NCBI GenBank assembly: GCA_021791345.1
Contig: JAJYWT010000243.1
Coordinates: 1 to 30,574, forward strand
From: a bacterium
GTDB taxonomy: Bacteria; Chloroflexota; Dormibacteria; UBA8260; Bog-877
Reading direction: 5' to 3'
Length of the DNA: 30,574 bases
Shown here: one piece after another, positions 7,775-15,670 of the stretch
How the letters are laid out: the number at the start of each line of letters is the position of its first letter
Position numbering within the stretch: position 1 is the first letter of the stretch
Notes under the pieces: model-generated
Database searches by the model: none
What the model was told of the DNA's origin: nothing
What the model saw: the letters and a program-made list of their open reading frames with translations, nothing else
Made by a program: the position numbers and the translations under genes

Positions 7775-9733
7775 ATGAGACCAGTTCGATCCGGTCTGTG
7801 GAGGGGCTGGCGAGCCGTGACCCTGGCCGCCGGCGCCGGGCTGCTCCTGGCCGCTTGCTCGGGCGGCTCTTCTTCCGGCTCGGCAGCCGGGCGCACCGTC
7901 ACCTTCGCCGAGGCCGCCGGCGGGGCACCCAACTACATCCTGCCGCTGGCCAGCGGCAGCTACTTCACGACCAGCAACCTGGCGCAGTTCTCCTTGGAGA
8001 TGTATCTGCCACTCTACTGGTTTGGCAACCACGGTGAACCCACCGTCAACTACGCCCTGAGCGTCGCCGACCCGCCGGTGTTCTCGGACCACAACACCGT
8101 GGTCACCATCAACCTCAAGCACTGGAACTGGTCCAACGGGCAGCCGATCACCGCCCGGGACGTGGTCTTCTGGATGAACCTGCTCTCGGCGGTCACCGAT
8201 CCCCTCGCGCCCACGGTCGGCAGCAGCACCGAGCCGGGCCCGGGATGGGGTGCCGAGGTCCCTGGGGGATTCCCGCAGAACCTGGTCAGCTACCGGCAGA
8301 CCGGTCAGTATTCGCTCAGCCTGCACCTGAACGGCTCCTACAACCCCACCTGGTTCACCTACAACGAGCTCAGCCAGATCTCGCCGCTACCGCAGGCATC
8401 CTGGGACCGGCTTCACAGCGGCGGGGCTGTGGGCGACTATGACGCCAGCGCCGAGACCCGGGAGCCGGCGCCCGCGTCGGCGGGGCTGCCGGCCGGCTCC
8501 TACCTGCCCGTCGATCCCGGGACCGCCACCACCGGCGCCCTGGCGGTGGCTCAGTACCTGAACCAGCAGTCCCAGGACCTCGGAACATACAGCACCAACC
8601 CAATGTGGCAGGTGGTGGATGGGCCCTTCCGGCTCACTCAGTTCACGACCGGGGGCTTCGTCAAGATGGTTCCCAATCGTGGCTACTCGGGAAGTCCCAA
8701 GCCCAAGATCGCGGCCTTCGAGGAGCTGCCCTTCACCAGCGATTCCTCGGAGTTCAACGCCCTCCACACCCAGTCGCTCACGATCGGGTACATCCCGGTC
8801 CAGGACCTAGGCCAGGCGCAGTCGCTGGAGCGGACCGGGGGGTACAAGATGAGCCCGTGGTACCTCTTCAGCTTCAACTTCGCCCGCTACAACTTCACCA
8901 ATCCCACGGTGGGCCCGATCTTCGCCCAGCTCTACTTCCGGCAGGCCTTCCAGTCGTTGGTCAACCAGCGCCAGTACATCAAGGATTTCGGCCACGGTGT
9001 GGGAGCGGTCACCAACGGCCCGGTTCCGTCCTACCCGCCGGGCAACCCGGATGAGAGTACGCTCGAGGCCAAGGGAGAGGTGTACCCGTACTCCCCATCC
9101 CGAGCGGTCAACCTGTTGAGCTCCCACGGGTGGACGGTCCGGCCTGGTGGCGAGAGCTTCTGCAGCCGGGCCGGGACCGCATCCGGGGACTGCGGCGCAG
9201 GCATCGCCAAGGGCCAGACGCTCACCTTCGACTTCCTCTACGCCAGCGGCATCACCGAGCTCTCCAACGAGATGCAGGCGTTGCAGTCGACGGTGAAGTC
9301 GGTTGCGGGGATCACCCTTAACCTATCCTCAGTCCCCTTCTCCGACGTGGTCAGCACCATCCACAACTCCTGCAGCTTCACCCATCCCTGCAGCAACTGG
9401 CAGCTCGCCGCGACCGGTGGCGGCTGGGTGTATGGGCCTGACTACTTCCCCACCGGAGGTGAGATCTTCGCTCCGGGAGCCGGCAGCAACGCGGGGTACT
9501 ACTCCAGCGCCACCAATGACTCGAACATCACCCTGACGCACACGGCCCCGACTCCGGGTGCGGAGACACGTGCCCTCTACACCTATGAGGACTACCTGGC
9601 GACCCAGCTCCCAGACGTCTGGTTTCCCACCAATCCCACCCAGCTCACTGTCTACCGGGCCAACCTCCGCGGACTGGTGCCGCAGGGGGTGTTCGCGGAG
9701 ATCTACCCCCAGGACTATTCCTTCGCCGGCTGA
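7775..9733 (+). CDS. Long peptide-binding lipoprotein, SBP_bac_5 family (paralogue 1)
   Basis: 652 aa. ATG 7775 has GGGAGG at 7763-7768. The signal peptide with lipobox LAAC places the lipidated Cys at residue 28. Family 5 features include VVTINLKHWNWSNGQPITARDVVFW, which corresponds to the strand-helix element seen in DppA/OppA. At about 650 aa it is 100 or more residues longer than common members. Near the C-terminus it has two cysteine pairs (C..SGDCG and CSFTHPC), probably disulfides outside the cell. It is strongly similar along its whole length to the protein at 10815, sharing blocks such as YNPTWFTYNELSQI and LYFRQAFQSLVNQ, so the two arose by duplication. It probably supplies the upstream importer with a second class of substrate; this is inference from position. 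Confidence 0.88.
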   Translation: MRPVRSGLWRGWRAVTLAAGAGLLLAACSGGSSSGSAAGRTVTFAEAAGGAPNYILPLASGSYFTTSNLAQFSLEMYLPLYWFGNHGEPTVNYALSVADPPVFSDHNTVVTINLKHWNWSNGQPITARDVVFWMNLLSAVTDPLAPTVGSSTEPGPGWGAEVPGGFPQNLVSYRQTGQYSLSLHLNGSYNPTWFTYNELSQISPLPQASWDRLHSGGAVGDYDASAETREPAPASAGLPAGSYLPVDPGTATTGALAVAQYLNQQSQDLGTYSTNPMWQVVDGPFRLTQFTTGGFVKMVPNRGYSGSPKPKIAAFEELPFTSDSSEFNALHTQSLTIGYIPVQDLGQAQSLERTGGYKMSPWYLFSFNFARYNFTNPTVGPIFAQLYFRQAFQSLVNQRQYIKDFGHGVGAVTNGPVPSYPPGNPDESTLEAKGEVYPYSPSRAVNLLSSHGWTVRPGGESFCSRAGTASGDCGAGIAKGQTLTFDFLYASGITELSNEMQALQSTVKSVAGITLNLSSVPFSDVVSTIHNSCSFTHPCSNWQLAATGGGWVYGPDYFPTGGEIFAPGAGSNAGYYSSATNDSNITLTHTAPTPGAETRALYTYEDYLATQLPDVWFPTNPTQLTVYRANLRGLVPQGVFAEIYPQDYSFAG

Positions 9734-9749
9734 CCGCACGCCTGTCGGG

Positions 9750-9788
9750 GGGCGATTGCCACTCGCTGCCGGGAGGCGGTGATCGCCC
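9750..9788 (+). terminator. Possible hairpin terminator after the first long binding protein
   Basis: Arms 9750-9760 (GGGCGATTGCC) and 9778-9788 (GGTGATCGCCC) pair over 11 positions, including two G-U pairs, around a 17-base loop. The hairpin starts 17 bases after the stop codon. No clear U-tract follows, so the function is tentative. Confidence 0.4.
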
Positions 9789-9932
9789 GCTCGTAGCCTC
9801 GTTCGAACGCCGGCGGTCCAGCTCGGGATTGGACAGGGCGGCTCGTCCCCGAGGCGGAGTGGCCAACCGCATCCTTGAATCCGCTGCATCCCGGTACGGC
9901 CGGGCGTGGCCCCGTGAGCCGACCGTCGACGC

Positions 9933-9961
9933 TTGACACCGACCGGTTTTGTATCCAGAAT
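9933..9961 (+). promoter_or_regulatory. Sigma-70 type promoter of the GntR gene
   Basis: TTGACA (perfect -35) at 9933-9938, a 17-base spacer and CAGAAT (four of six) at 9956-9961. The same arrangement with identical boxes and spacing recurs at 14067-14095. Transcription should start near 9968-9969. The promoter lies inside a longer open frame that begins at 9875, so the true start of the GntR gene must be downstream. Confidence 0.7.
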
Positions 9962-9965
9962 CCAC
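9949..9965 (+). promoter_or_regulatory. Candidate GntR operator overlapping its own promoter
   Basis: TTGTATCCAGAATCCAC covers the -10 box. It shares TTTTG-N-ATCCAGAATCCA with the site at 14083-14099 and is an imperfect palindrome. Small, partly palindromic sites over the -10 are usual for GntR/FCD repressors. Autoregulation is inferred from the position directly before the regulator gene. Confidence 0.6.
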
Positions 9966-9968
9966 CCA

Positions 9969-10001
9969 ATGATCAACTGGCCTTGGCGTGGCTTCCGGTG
10001 A
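9969..10001 (+). CDS. Possible leaderless 10-codon leader ORF before the GntR gene
   Basis: ATG at 9969 lies eight bases after the -10 box, at the expected transcription start, and opens a frame of ten codons (MINWPWRGFR). Its TGA at 9999-10001 overlaps a GTG at 9998 that is in frame with the GntR protein. This is the same GTGA overlap used throughout the window, and it would explain how GntR is translated without a visible ribosome binding site. Whether the peptide itself matters is unknown. Confidence 0.3.
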   Translation: MINWPWRGFR

Positions 10002-10714
10002 CCCCGCTGACCCCACCCAGGGTGGACGCGGGTGTTCCCCAGTTGGCTGCGCCCACCGCGATCGAGCGCCCGTCACGGCTGGCTGCCGCCGCCGTCGAAC
10101 AGCTGCGAACCTTGATCTTCAACGGCCAGCTCCCTCCCGGAACGGTCCTCCGCCAAGAGGAGTTGGCAGGACGTCTCGGGATCAGCCGCACCCCGCTGCG
10201 GGAGTCCCTGCTCCTGCTGGAGGCCGAGGGGCTGGTGGAAACAACTCCCAGCGGCGCCAGCCGGGTGGTCGACCTCCGCGGCCAGGCTGCCCGCGAGGCC
10301 CTGGAGCTCCGCGAAGTGGTCGACGGGTTGGTGGCCCGCCTCAACGCCGAGCGGGGCCTGGCCGTGGAGCAGCTGGGTCACCTCGAGGAGATGCTGGCGG
10401 AGATGGACCGAGCCAGCCGGGCCGACGACAAGCAGGCGTATTTGGCGATCAACGCCCGCTTCCACCTCGACCTCCTAGCACACCTAGAGCACCGCTGGCT
10501 GGATCAGCTGACTGTGGTCGTACGCCTCTCTTCCCAGGCCACATACCTGAGCGACCAGCCAGGTGGGGAGCGGCTCCGCCGCTCCGCCGGCGAGCACCGG
10601 GCCATCCTCACGGCGATCCGGGAGGGGCGTGCAGAGAAGGCTGAGGAGCTGGCCCGAGCCCACGTCCGCAACGCCAGCACCCACTGGGTGGGGAAGGAGC
10701 CCAAGTCCCTGTGA
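9998..10714 (+). CDS. GntR family transcriptional regulator, FCD (FadR-type) subgroup
   Basis: 238 aa from GTG 9998. The N-terminal winged helix reads AVEQLRTLIFNGQLPPGTVLRQEELAGRLGISRTPLRESLLLLEAEGLVE, the standard GntR pattern with recognition helix SRTPLRE. The C-terminal helical domain (LELREVVDGLVARL, about 30 residues later NARFHLDLLAHL, then EHRAILTAIREG) is the FCD effector domain. It contains the Asp/His positions that often bind a metal and a carboxylate ligand. The frame is open back to 9875, but the promoter at 9933-9961 rules out that start. GTG 9998 overlaps the stop of a leader ORF; GTG 10022 is an alternative. The same operator-like site occurs before this gene and before the aminotransferase operon, so it likely represses itself and that operon until an acid or amino acid intermediate binds. 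Confidence 0.85.
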   Translation: MTPLTPPRVDAGVPQLAAPTAIERPSRLAAAAVEQLRTLIFNGQLPPGTVLRQEELAGRLGISRTPLRESLLLLEAEGLVETTPSGASRVVDLRGQAAREALELREVVDGLVARLNAERGLAVEQLGHLEEMLAEMDRASRADDKQAYLAINARFHLDLLAHLEHRWLDQLTVVVRLSSQATYLSDQPGGERLRRSAGEHRAILTAIREGRAEKAEELARAHVRNASTHWVGKEPKSL

Positions 10715-10814
10715 GCAGGGCCATCGCCCCGGGACCAGCTCGCCCGGGCACCGAGATCACCGGCCGGTCAGGCCGACCGAGTTACCAGCCGCAGCCAAAT
10801 TGGAGAGGTGTGGA

Positions 10815-12764
10815 GTGAGCGAGATGCGAAGTCGAAGCCGTTGGCTCATGGTCGCCGTGGTGGCGGCGGCGGGATTGCTATTGGCCGCCTGCTCGTCCGG
10901 AGCCAGCAGCGTAAGGTCGGCGTCCGGGGGGGTCGTCACGTTTGCGGAAGGGCCGGGCAATGCTCCCACCTACATCTCTCCGATGACCGCCGGCCCCTAC
11001 TACTCGGTGGCCAACTCCTCGGACTTCTCCTACGCGTTCTACCCCCCGCTCTACTGGTTCGGAGACCACGGGGAACCGGTCCTTGACGAGTCCCTCAGCT
11101 TCGCCACATTGCCGGTGTACTCCGACAACAACACGGTTGTGACCATCAACCTCAAGCACTGGATCTGGTCCAACGGCAAGCCGATCACCGCCCGGGACAT
11201 CATCTTCTGGATGAACCTGCTCTCGGCCGCCACGGATCCCGCCGCCCCCAGCCTGGGCAGCAGCAGCGCTCCGGGCCCCGGCTGGGGAGCCCTGGTTCTG
11301 GGTGCCTTCCCCCAGAACGTGGTCAGCTACTCCGCGACCGGCACCTACTCGGTGAGATTCAAGCTCAACCGCTCCTACAACCCGACCTGGTTCACCTACA
11401 ACGAGCTCAGCCAGATCAACCCGATCCCGCAGAACTCATGGGATCGGCTCTCCCTCTCCGGGCCGGTTGGCAACTACGACATGTCCGCCCAGGCACGGAT
11501 GCTCGCCCCCGTCTCGGACAACCTCCCCCCCGACTCGTACGTCCCGGTCGACCCCGGCACCGCCACCTCAGGAGCGCTCGGAGTCGCCCAGTTCATCAAC
11601 GTGCAGGCGCAGGACCTGGCAACGTATGCGACCAACCCGATGTGGCAGGTGGTGTGCGGACCATTCAAGATCAGCCAGTTCCAGACGAGTGGGTATCTGA
11701 AGATGGTGCCCAACCACAACTATTCCGGCTCGCCCAAGCCGAAGATCTCAGCGCTCGTGGAGGAGCCGTTCACCAGCGACACCTCGGAGTTCAATGCCCT
11801 GCACAACGGCAACATCACGATCGGGTACATCCCGCGGGCCGACCTCGGCCAGCGACCCGCCCTCAAGCGCCTGGGCTACGACTTCGCACCCTGGTACTCC
11901 TTCTCCGACGCCTACATGCTCTACAACTTCACCAACACCACCGTGGGGAGCATTTTCAAGCAGCTCTACTTCCGCCAGGCCTTCCAGTCCCTGGTCAACC
12001 AGCCCCAGTACATCAAGGACTTCTACGGCGGCTTTGGCACGATCAACAACGGCCCGGTCCCCGGTTATCCACCCAACAACCCCGACGAGAGCCCGCTGGA
12101 GCGCCACGGGCAGTACTACCCATTCGACCCTGCGAAGGCGGTCAGGCTCCTGCGCGACAACGGCTGGAACGTGGTGCCCCAGGGTGTCAGCACCTGCGCC
12201 CATCCCGGGAGCTCCACCGGTGACTGCGGCAGCGGCATCAGCGCGGGCGAGCCGCTCACGATAAAGCTGCTCTACGCCAATGGATCGACCGCGCTCACCA
12301 ACGAGATGGAGGCGATGCAGTCGGAGATGAAGGCCGCGGCCGGGATCAACCTCCAGCTCTCGACCGAGACCGGTTCGGACGTCTTCGCCACCACCCTCAA
12401 CAACTGCACCTACAAGACCCCGTGCAACAACTGGGAGATCGCCGACTGGGGCGCGGCCTGGGTGTACTCCCTGGACTACCTGCCCACCGGAGGGGAGATC
12501 CTCGCGACCGGCGCCTCCAGCAACGGCGGCGACTACTCCAACCCCATCAACGACGCCAACATCGCCGCCAGCCACGTCGCGCCCACCGCCAAGGCCGAGG
12601 TGGCGGCACTGTTCAAGTACGAGGACTTCGTTGTCCGCCAGCTGCCCCTGGTCTGGCTGCCCAACACCCCCTATCAACTGACCGTGTACAAGAGCAACCT
12701 CAAGGGTTTGCTTCCCCAGGGTGTGTACGAGGAGATCTATCCCCAGTACTACTCCTTCGGCTGA
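10815..12764 (+). CDS. Long peptide-binding lipoprotein, SBP_bac_5 family (paralogue 2)
   Basis: 649 aa from GTG 10815, which has GAGAGG six bases upstream; ATG 10824 in the same frame is the alternative. The signal peptide ends in lipobox LAAC. The body mirrors the 7775 protein: VVTINLKHWIWSNGKPITARDIIFW, YNPTWFTYNELSQI, LYFRQAFQSLVNQ, and C-terminal cysteine pairs (C..TGDCG and CTYKTPC). It follows the GntR gene by 100 bases with no terminator seen, so it is probably cotranscribed and therefore under GntR control. It likely recognises a ligand related to that of its paralogue and uses the importer at 4006-7647, because no other permease genes are present in the window. Those two points are inference; the family call is firm. 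Confidence 0.88.
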   Translation: MSEMRSRSRWLMVAVVAAAGLLLAACSSGASSVRSASGGVVTFAEGPGNAPTYISPMTAGPYYSVANSSDFSYAFYPPLYWFGDHGEPVLDESLSFATLPVYSDNNTVVTINLKHWIWSNGKPITARDIIFWMNLLSAATDPAAPSLGSSSAPGPGWGALVLGAFPQNVVSYSATGTYSVRFKLNRSYNPTWFTYNELSQINPIPQNSWDRLSLSGPVGNYDMSAQARMLAPVSDNLPPDSYVPVDPGTATSGALGVAQFINVQAQDLATYATNPMWQVVCGPFKISQFQTSGYLKMVPNHNYSGSPKPKISALVEEPFTSDTSEFNALHNGNITIGYIPRADLGQRPALKRLGYDFAPWYSFSDAYMLYNFTNTTVGSIFKQLYFRQAFQSLVNQPQYIKDFYGGFGTINNGPVPGYPPNNPDESPLERHGQYYPFDPAKAVRLLRDNGWNVVPQGVSTCAHPGSSTGDCGSGISAGEPLTIKLLYANGSTALTNEMEAMQSEMKAAAGINLQLSTETGSDVFATTLNNCTYKTPCNNWEIADWGAAWVYSLDYLPTGGEILATGASSNGGDYSNPINDANIAASHVAPTAKAEVAALFKYEDFVVRQLPLVWLPNTPYQLTVYKSNLKGLLPQGVYEEIYPQYYSFG

Positions 12765-12800
12765 TGCCCGCCGGTAGGCCGGAGGGCTAGACCGACGTTG

Positions 12801-12834
12801 GGGCTGCCGCCCGGCACGCGCCGGGCGGCAGCCC
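12801..12834. terminator. Strong hairpin terminator between convergent genes
   Basis: GGGCTGCCGCCCGGC (12801-12815) and its exact reverse complement (12820-12834) form a perfect 15-base-pair stem with an ACGC loop. It sits between the end of the binding-protein gene at 12764 and the end of the minus-strand peptidase gene at 12905, so it can serve both strands. The downstream T-run is short. Confidence 0.8.
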
Positions 12835-12904
12835 TTCGCTCACGGGACCGAGTCGCTGTCAGCCGCGTAGCGTCCGCGTCCCACGGAGGCCCTACGCGTC
12901 AGCC

Positions 12905-13981
12905 TCAGAGGAGGCGTCGGCGGACCTCGTCCTCAGGCAGCTTCCGCACGGTCCTGCCCGCGAAGCCGTGTTCGGATGAAGCCTGGAAGAGGGCGTCGAG
13001 GATCCCCTCCTCGGTGGCTTCGACCGCGGCCCTGAAGAATTCGTCCATGAGGTCGTTCCGCAGCACCGGCTGAGCGTGCCATGGAGACTCCCGGTCGTCC
13101 CGGAAGCCGACCGTGGACAGCGCCAGAAACAGGTCGCCACTCCCGTGGGCGCCCTGGCTTCCCACTCGCGCCATGCCCAGGGCGGACCGCTGCGCCAAAC
13201 GCCTCAGCTGATGGTGCCCCAGGGGGGCGTCGGTGGCCACGATGACCACCAGCGAGCCTGCGGGCGGCTCGACCAAACCGGAGTCCCGCACCACCTCCCC
13301 GGGCAGGTGCCCGACGGGGCGGCCGGCGACGATCAGATCCCCAGCCCGACCGAAGTTCACCAGGCACAGTGTGCCCAGGTGGTAAACCTCGGAGCTGAAC
13401 TCGACTCGGCGGGAAGCGCTGCCGACGCCGCCCTTGAACCCGAAGGACACCATCCCAGTGCCGGCGCCCACCGCCCCCCACTCCCCCTGGGCCTCACTGG
13501 CAGCCGCGATCGCCTCGCTCACATGGCCCGGCTCCAGCGGTGGATGGCGGGTGTCCGACAGCCACATGTCGTCGCACTCGGCGACAACCCCCAGGCAGGG
13601 CTCACGGGTCACACCCAGCTCGGGGCAGATCCGGAACATGTGATCGGATAGACCCTGCAGCACAGTAGGCAGGGCAGCAGTCCCTGTGAGGGCCACCGGG
13701 GTCTCCAGCGCTCCCCACTCGTTCACCTGGTGCAGACCGGTCAGCTCACCGGTGCCGTTGAAGACGACCCCCGCGGCCGGCAGGCACTCCTTCGGCATAT
13801 CGGCCGAAGGGACAAGCACCGTGATGCCGGTTCGGGCAGAGAACGGCTGGTCGCGCCTCACGGTCAGATGGCCGACTCTAATCCCCGGGACGTCGCAGAT
13901 GGTGTTCTTCAGCCCCGGAGAGATGCTCCAGCGCGCGGCGCCCCACGCGCGAGGTCCCGGCTTGTGCGCCCCCGTGGCCAT
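12905..13981 (-). CDS. P1 family peptidase (DmpA/BapA-type L-aminopeptidase/D-esterase, MEROPS S58)
   Basis: 358 aa from ATG 13981; the frame stays open to 14830 but the N-terminal family block SPGLKNTICDVPGIRVGHLTV lies just inside this start. Other blocks are GVVFNGTGELTGL, GAVGAGTGMVSFGFKGGVGSASR, LCLVNFGR (conserved Asn, about N209) and GAHGSGDLFLALST. In the family the precursor cleaves itself before the Ser of the GSGD motif (here G280/S281), and the freed Ser is the nucleophile. Family members remove N-terminal D-, L- or beta-amino acids from peptides and amides, and several are specific beta-peptidyl aminopeptidases. No signal peptide is visible. It diverges from the aminotransferase/dehydrogenase/CoA-transferase operon, and the operator-like site lies in the shared gap. 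A role in supplying free amino acids to that pathway is inference. Confidence 0.9.
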   Translation of the reverse strand: MATGAHKPGPRAWGAARWSISPGLKNTICDVPGIRVGHLTVRRDQPFSARTGITVLVPSADMPKECLPAAGVVFNGTGELTGLHQVNEWGALETPVALTGTAALPTVLQGLSDHMFRICPELGVTREPCLGVVAECDDMWLSDTRHPPLEPGHVSEAIAAASEAQGEWGAVGAGTGMVSFGFKGGVGSASRRVEFSSEVYHLGTLCLVNFGRAGDLIVAGRPVGHLPGEVVRDSGLVEPPAGSLVVIVATDAPLGHHQLRRLAQRSALGMARVGSQGAHGSGDLFLALSTVGFRDDRESPWHAQPVLRNDLMDEFFRAAVEATEEGILDALFQASSEHGFAGRTVRKLPEDEVRRRLL

Positions 13982-14066
13982 CGCAGCGCCGACTACCGGA
14001 GGCTGGCCGGCGCTGTCGGGAAAGGTCTGAGCTCTCCCTGGCGATCGTCCGGCTCTCGGAGCAAAC

Positions 14067-14095
14067 TTGACACGCCTCCATTTTGAATCCAGAAT
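14067..14095 (+). promoter_or_regulatory. Sigma-70 type promoter of the catabolic operon
   Basis: TTGACA at 14067-14072, a 17-base spacer, and CAGAAT at 14090-14095: the same boxes and spacing as the GntR promoter at 9933. Transcription would start near 14102-14104, leaving a leader of about 240 bases before the aminotransferase start at 14345. Confidence 0.7.
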
Positions 14096-14109
14096 CCAAC
14101 AACATGCAA
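14080..14109 (-). promoter_or_regulatory. Possible divergent promoter for the P1 peptidase
   Basis: On the minus strand, TTGCAT (complement of 14104-14109) and CAAAAT (complement of 14080-14085) are 18 bases apart. Each box matches the consensus at about four of six positions. It overlaps the operator and the plus-strand promoter, so one bound regulator could shut both directions. Confidence 0.35.
14083..14099 (+). promoter_or_regulatory. Candidate GntR operator in the divergent intergenic region
   Basis: TTGAATCCAGAATCCAA is a near-palindrome (about 13 of 17 symmetric positions, TTG...CAA ends). It covers the -10 box of the operon promoter and matches the site before the GntR gene. I saw no third copy elsewhere in the window. 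Confidence 0.65.
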
Positions 14110-14344
14110 GTTCCTCCGGCCCGGCGGTGGCTGCTGGCGACCGGGCTCGGTTGGGATTGATTTGGGGGTCCGTGGTGCCTGTCCGGTCTGATGCGGAAAG
14201 CGGCCGGGTCCCATCCGGGCTGCGATCGGCAGCCGGAGCCTCGGGTATCACGGACGCCCCCGGGACCCAGAAGCAACGTCCAACGCTCCCGGTATCGACG
14301 GATTCCGGCTCACCCCCGCCGGGCGGCACACATAGGAGATGCCC
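14100..14344 (+). other. Long 5' leader of the catabolic operon, no confident gene
   Basis: Together with 13982-14099 this makes a 363-base stretch without a main gene. A leaderless-type ATG at 14104 opens an 18-codon frame ending at 14160 (begins MQVPPARRW). An open frame that ends in an ATGA overlap with the aminotransferase start has third-base composition unlike the real genes. No recognised riboswitch was identified. Confidence 0.4.
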
Positions 14345-15625
14345 ATGAGAATCGATGAGCGGCATCGGGCCGCGGTCATGGGGGTCCAACCCATGGAGAC
14401 CGAGCTTGAGATAGTCCGCGGAGAGGGACCATACCTGTACACCGCGGACGGTCGTCGCCTGCTCGACCTCGCATCCGGTATCGCTGTCAACGCGGTCGGC
14501 TACTCCCACCCCAAGGTGCTGGCGGCGATCGAGAGCCAGCTGAAGCGGCACCTTCATCTCTACAGCGGCACCGGGTACCAGCCGGTCCTGGTCGACTACG
14601 CCGAGGCGCTCTGCCACGAGCTCCCGTCCTCCTATCGCGTCTTCTTCGGCAATTCGGGAACCGAGGCGGTGGAGGCGGCGATCAAGCTGGCTCGCTTTGT
14701 GAGTGGCCGGCCGGCGGTGATCGCCTTCCGGGGCGCCTTCCACGGCAGAACCCTCGGGGCACTGAGCCTGACCGCTTCGGCGGCGCGGTACAGGTCCGGA
14801 TACGAGCCGCTGCTGCCCTCCGTCTACCACGTGGACTACCCTGCGCCGACCCGGCTCGGACTATCTCCAGAAGGAGCCCTCGCCCATGTGCAGGGGCAGA
14901 TGAAGAACCTCCTGGAGGCGGAGGTGACGCCGGAGCGCGTCGCCCTGGTGGTGGTGGAGCCGATCCAGGGCGAAGGGGGTTATGTCATCCCGCCGGATGA
15001 GTTCCTGGGCTGGCTGCACGGCCTGTGTCGCCGCCATGGGATTCTGCTCGCAGTGGACGAGGTGCAGTCGGGGATGGGGCGCACGGGGCGGATGTTCGCC
15101 TACCAACACGCGGGTGTCGAACCGGACCTGGTGATCCTGGGCAAGGCGCTCGGCGGCGGGCTGCCGCTTTCGGCGCTGGCGGCGCCGGCGCGGCTGTCCG
15201 AGCTGTGGTCTGCAGGCGCCCACGGAACGACCTTTGGCGGGAACCCCCTCTCCTGTGCGGCGGGGCTGGCGACCCTTGAGGTGATCCGCGAGGAGCGGCT
15301 GATGGAGGCGGCCCAGCGGCTCGGCTCCCATGCCATCCAGCGCCTCTCCCCACTTCTCGATCACCCCGAGGTTTTGCAGGTCCGAGGCCGCGGCCTGATG
15401 GTCGCGGTCGAGTTCCAGGGGGAGCGCGCGGGTCAGCTGGCTCATCAGGTGGTGGCGCAGGCGCTCCGCGCCGGGATGCTGCTGCACACCGCCGGGGTCC
15501 AGCACGAGGTGATCCGGCTCATGCCCCCGCTCAACATCGCGGCCGACCTGTGGGACTCCGCCCTCGGCGAGCTGGTTTCCATTGCGGGGCAGGCATGCTC
15601 CACGAAAGCCCCCGCCACCGCATGA
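14345..15625 (+). CDS. Class III PLP aminotransferase (GabT/omega-amino acid type)
   Basis: 426 aa. ATG 14345 is six bases after AGGAG, whereas ATG 14339 touches the ribosome binding site and was rejected. Fold-type I class III features: GNSGTEAVEAAIKLAR (cofactor phosphate binding), AFHGRTLGALSLT, VVVEPIQGEGGY, LLAVDEVQSGMGRTG with the cofactor-pairing D238, and the Schiff-base lysine K267 in LVILGKALGGG, then GTTFGGNPLSCAA. The sequence style is that of 4-aminobutyrate / 5-aminovalerate / ornithine transaminases, which convert a terminal amine to a semialdehyde. It is the first gene of the operon, and the next gene is a semialdehyde dehydrogenase, which fits. The exact amine donor cannot be told. 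Confidence 0.9.
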   Translation: MRIDERHRAAVMGVQPMETELEIVRGEGPYLYTADGRRLLDLASGIAVNAVGYSHPKVLAAIESQLKRHLHLYSGTGYQPVLVDYAEALCHELPSSYRVFFGNSGTEAVEAAIKLARFVSGRPAVIAFRGAFHGRTLGALSLTASAARYRSGYEPLLPSVYHVDYPAPTRLGLSPEGALAHVQGQMKNLLEAEVTPERVALVVVEPIQGEGGYVIPPDEFLGWLHGLCRRHGILLAVDEVQSGMGRTGRMFAYQHAGVEPDLVILGKALGGGLPLSALAAPARLSELWSAGAHGTTFGGNPLSCAAGLATLEVIREERLMEAAQRLGSHAIQRLSPLLDHPEVLQVRGRGLMVAVEFQGERAGQLAHQVVAQALRAGMLLHTAGVQHEVIRLMPPLNIAADLWDSALGELVSIAGQACSTKAPATA

Positions 15626-15670
15626 GCGCTGAGCGGACCCTGGGCCGACTCCCAGCGCCGGGGACCACCC

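Noticed and set aside
9875..9997. N-terminal extension of the GntR protein
   Set aside because: It would place the promoter and operator inside the coding region, and the extra residues (including the read-through of the operator) look non-coding.
14157..14348. A 64-codon frame before the aminotransferase that ends with an ATGA overlap
   Set aside because: Third-base GC is far lower than in real genes here, the translation is Ser/Pro/Gly-rich without motifs, and the aminotransferase has its own AGGAG site.
13982..14830. Extension of the P1 peptidase frame far upstream on the minus strand
   Set aside because: It crosses the promoter region and overlaps the aminotransferase gene; the family N-terminal block begins just after ATG 13981.
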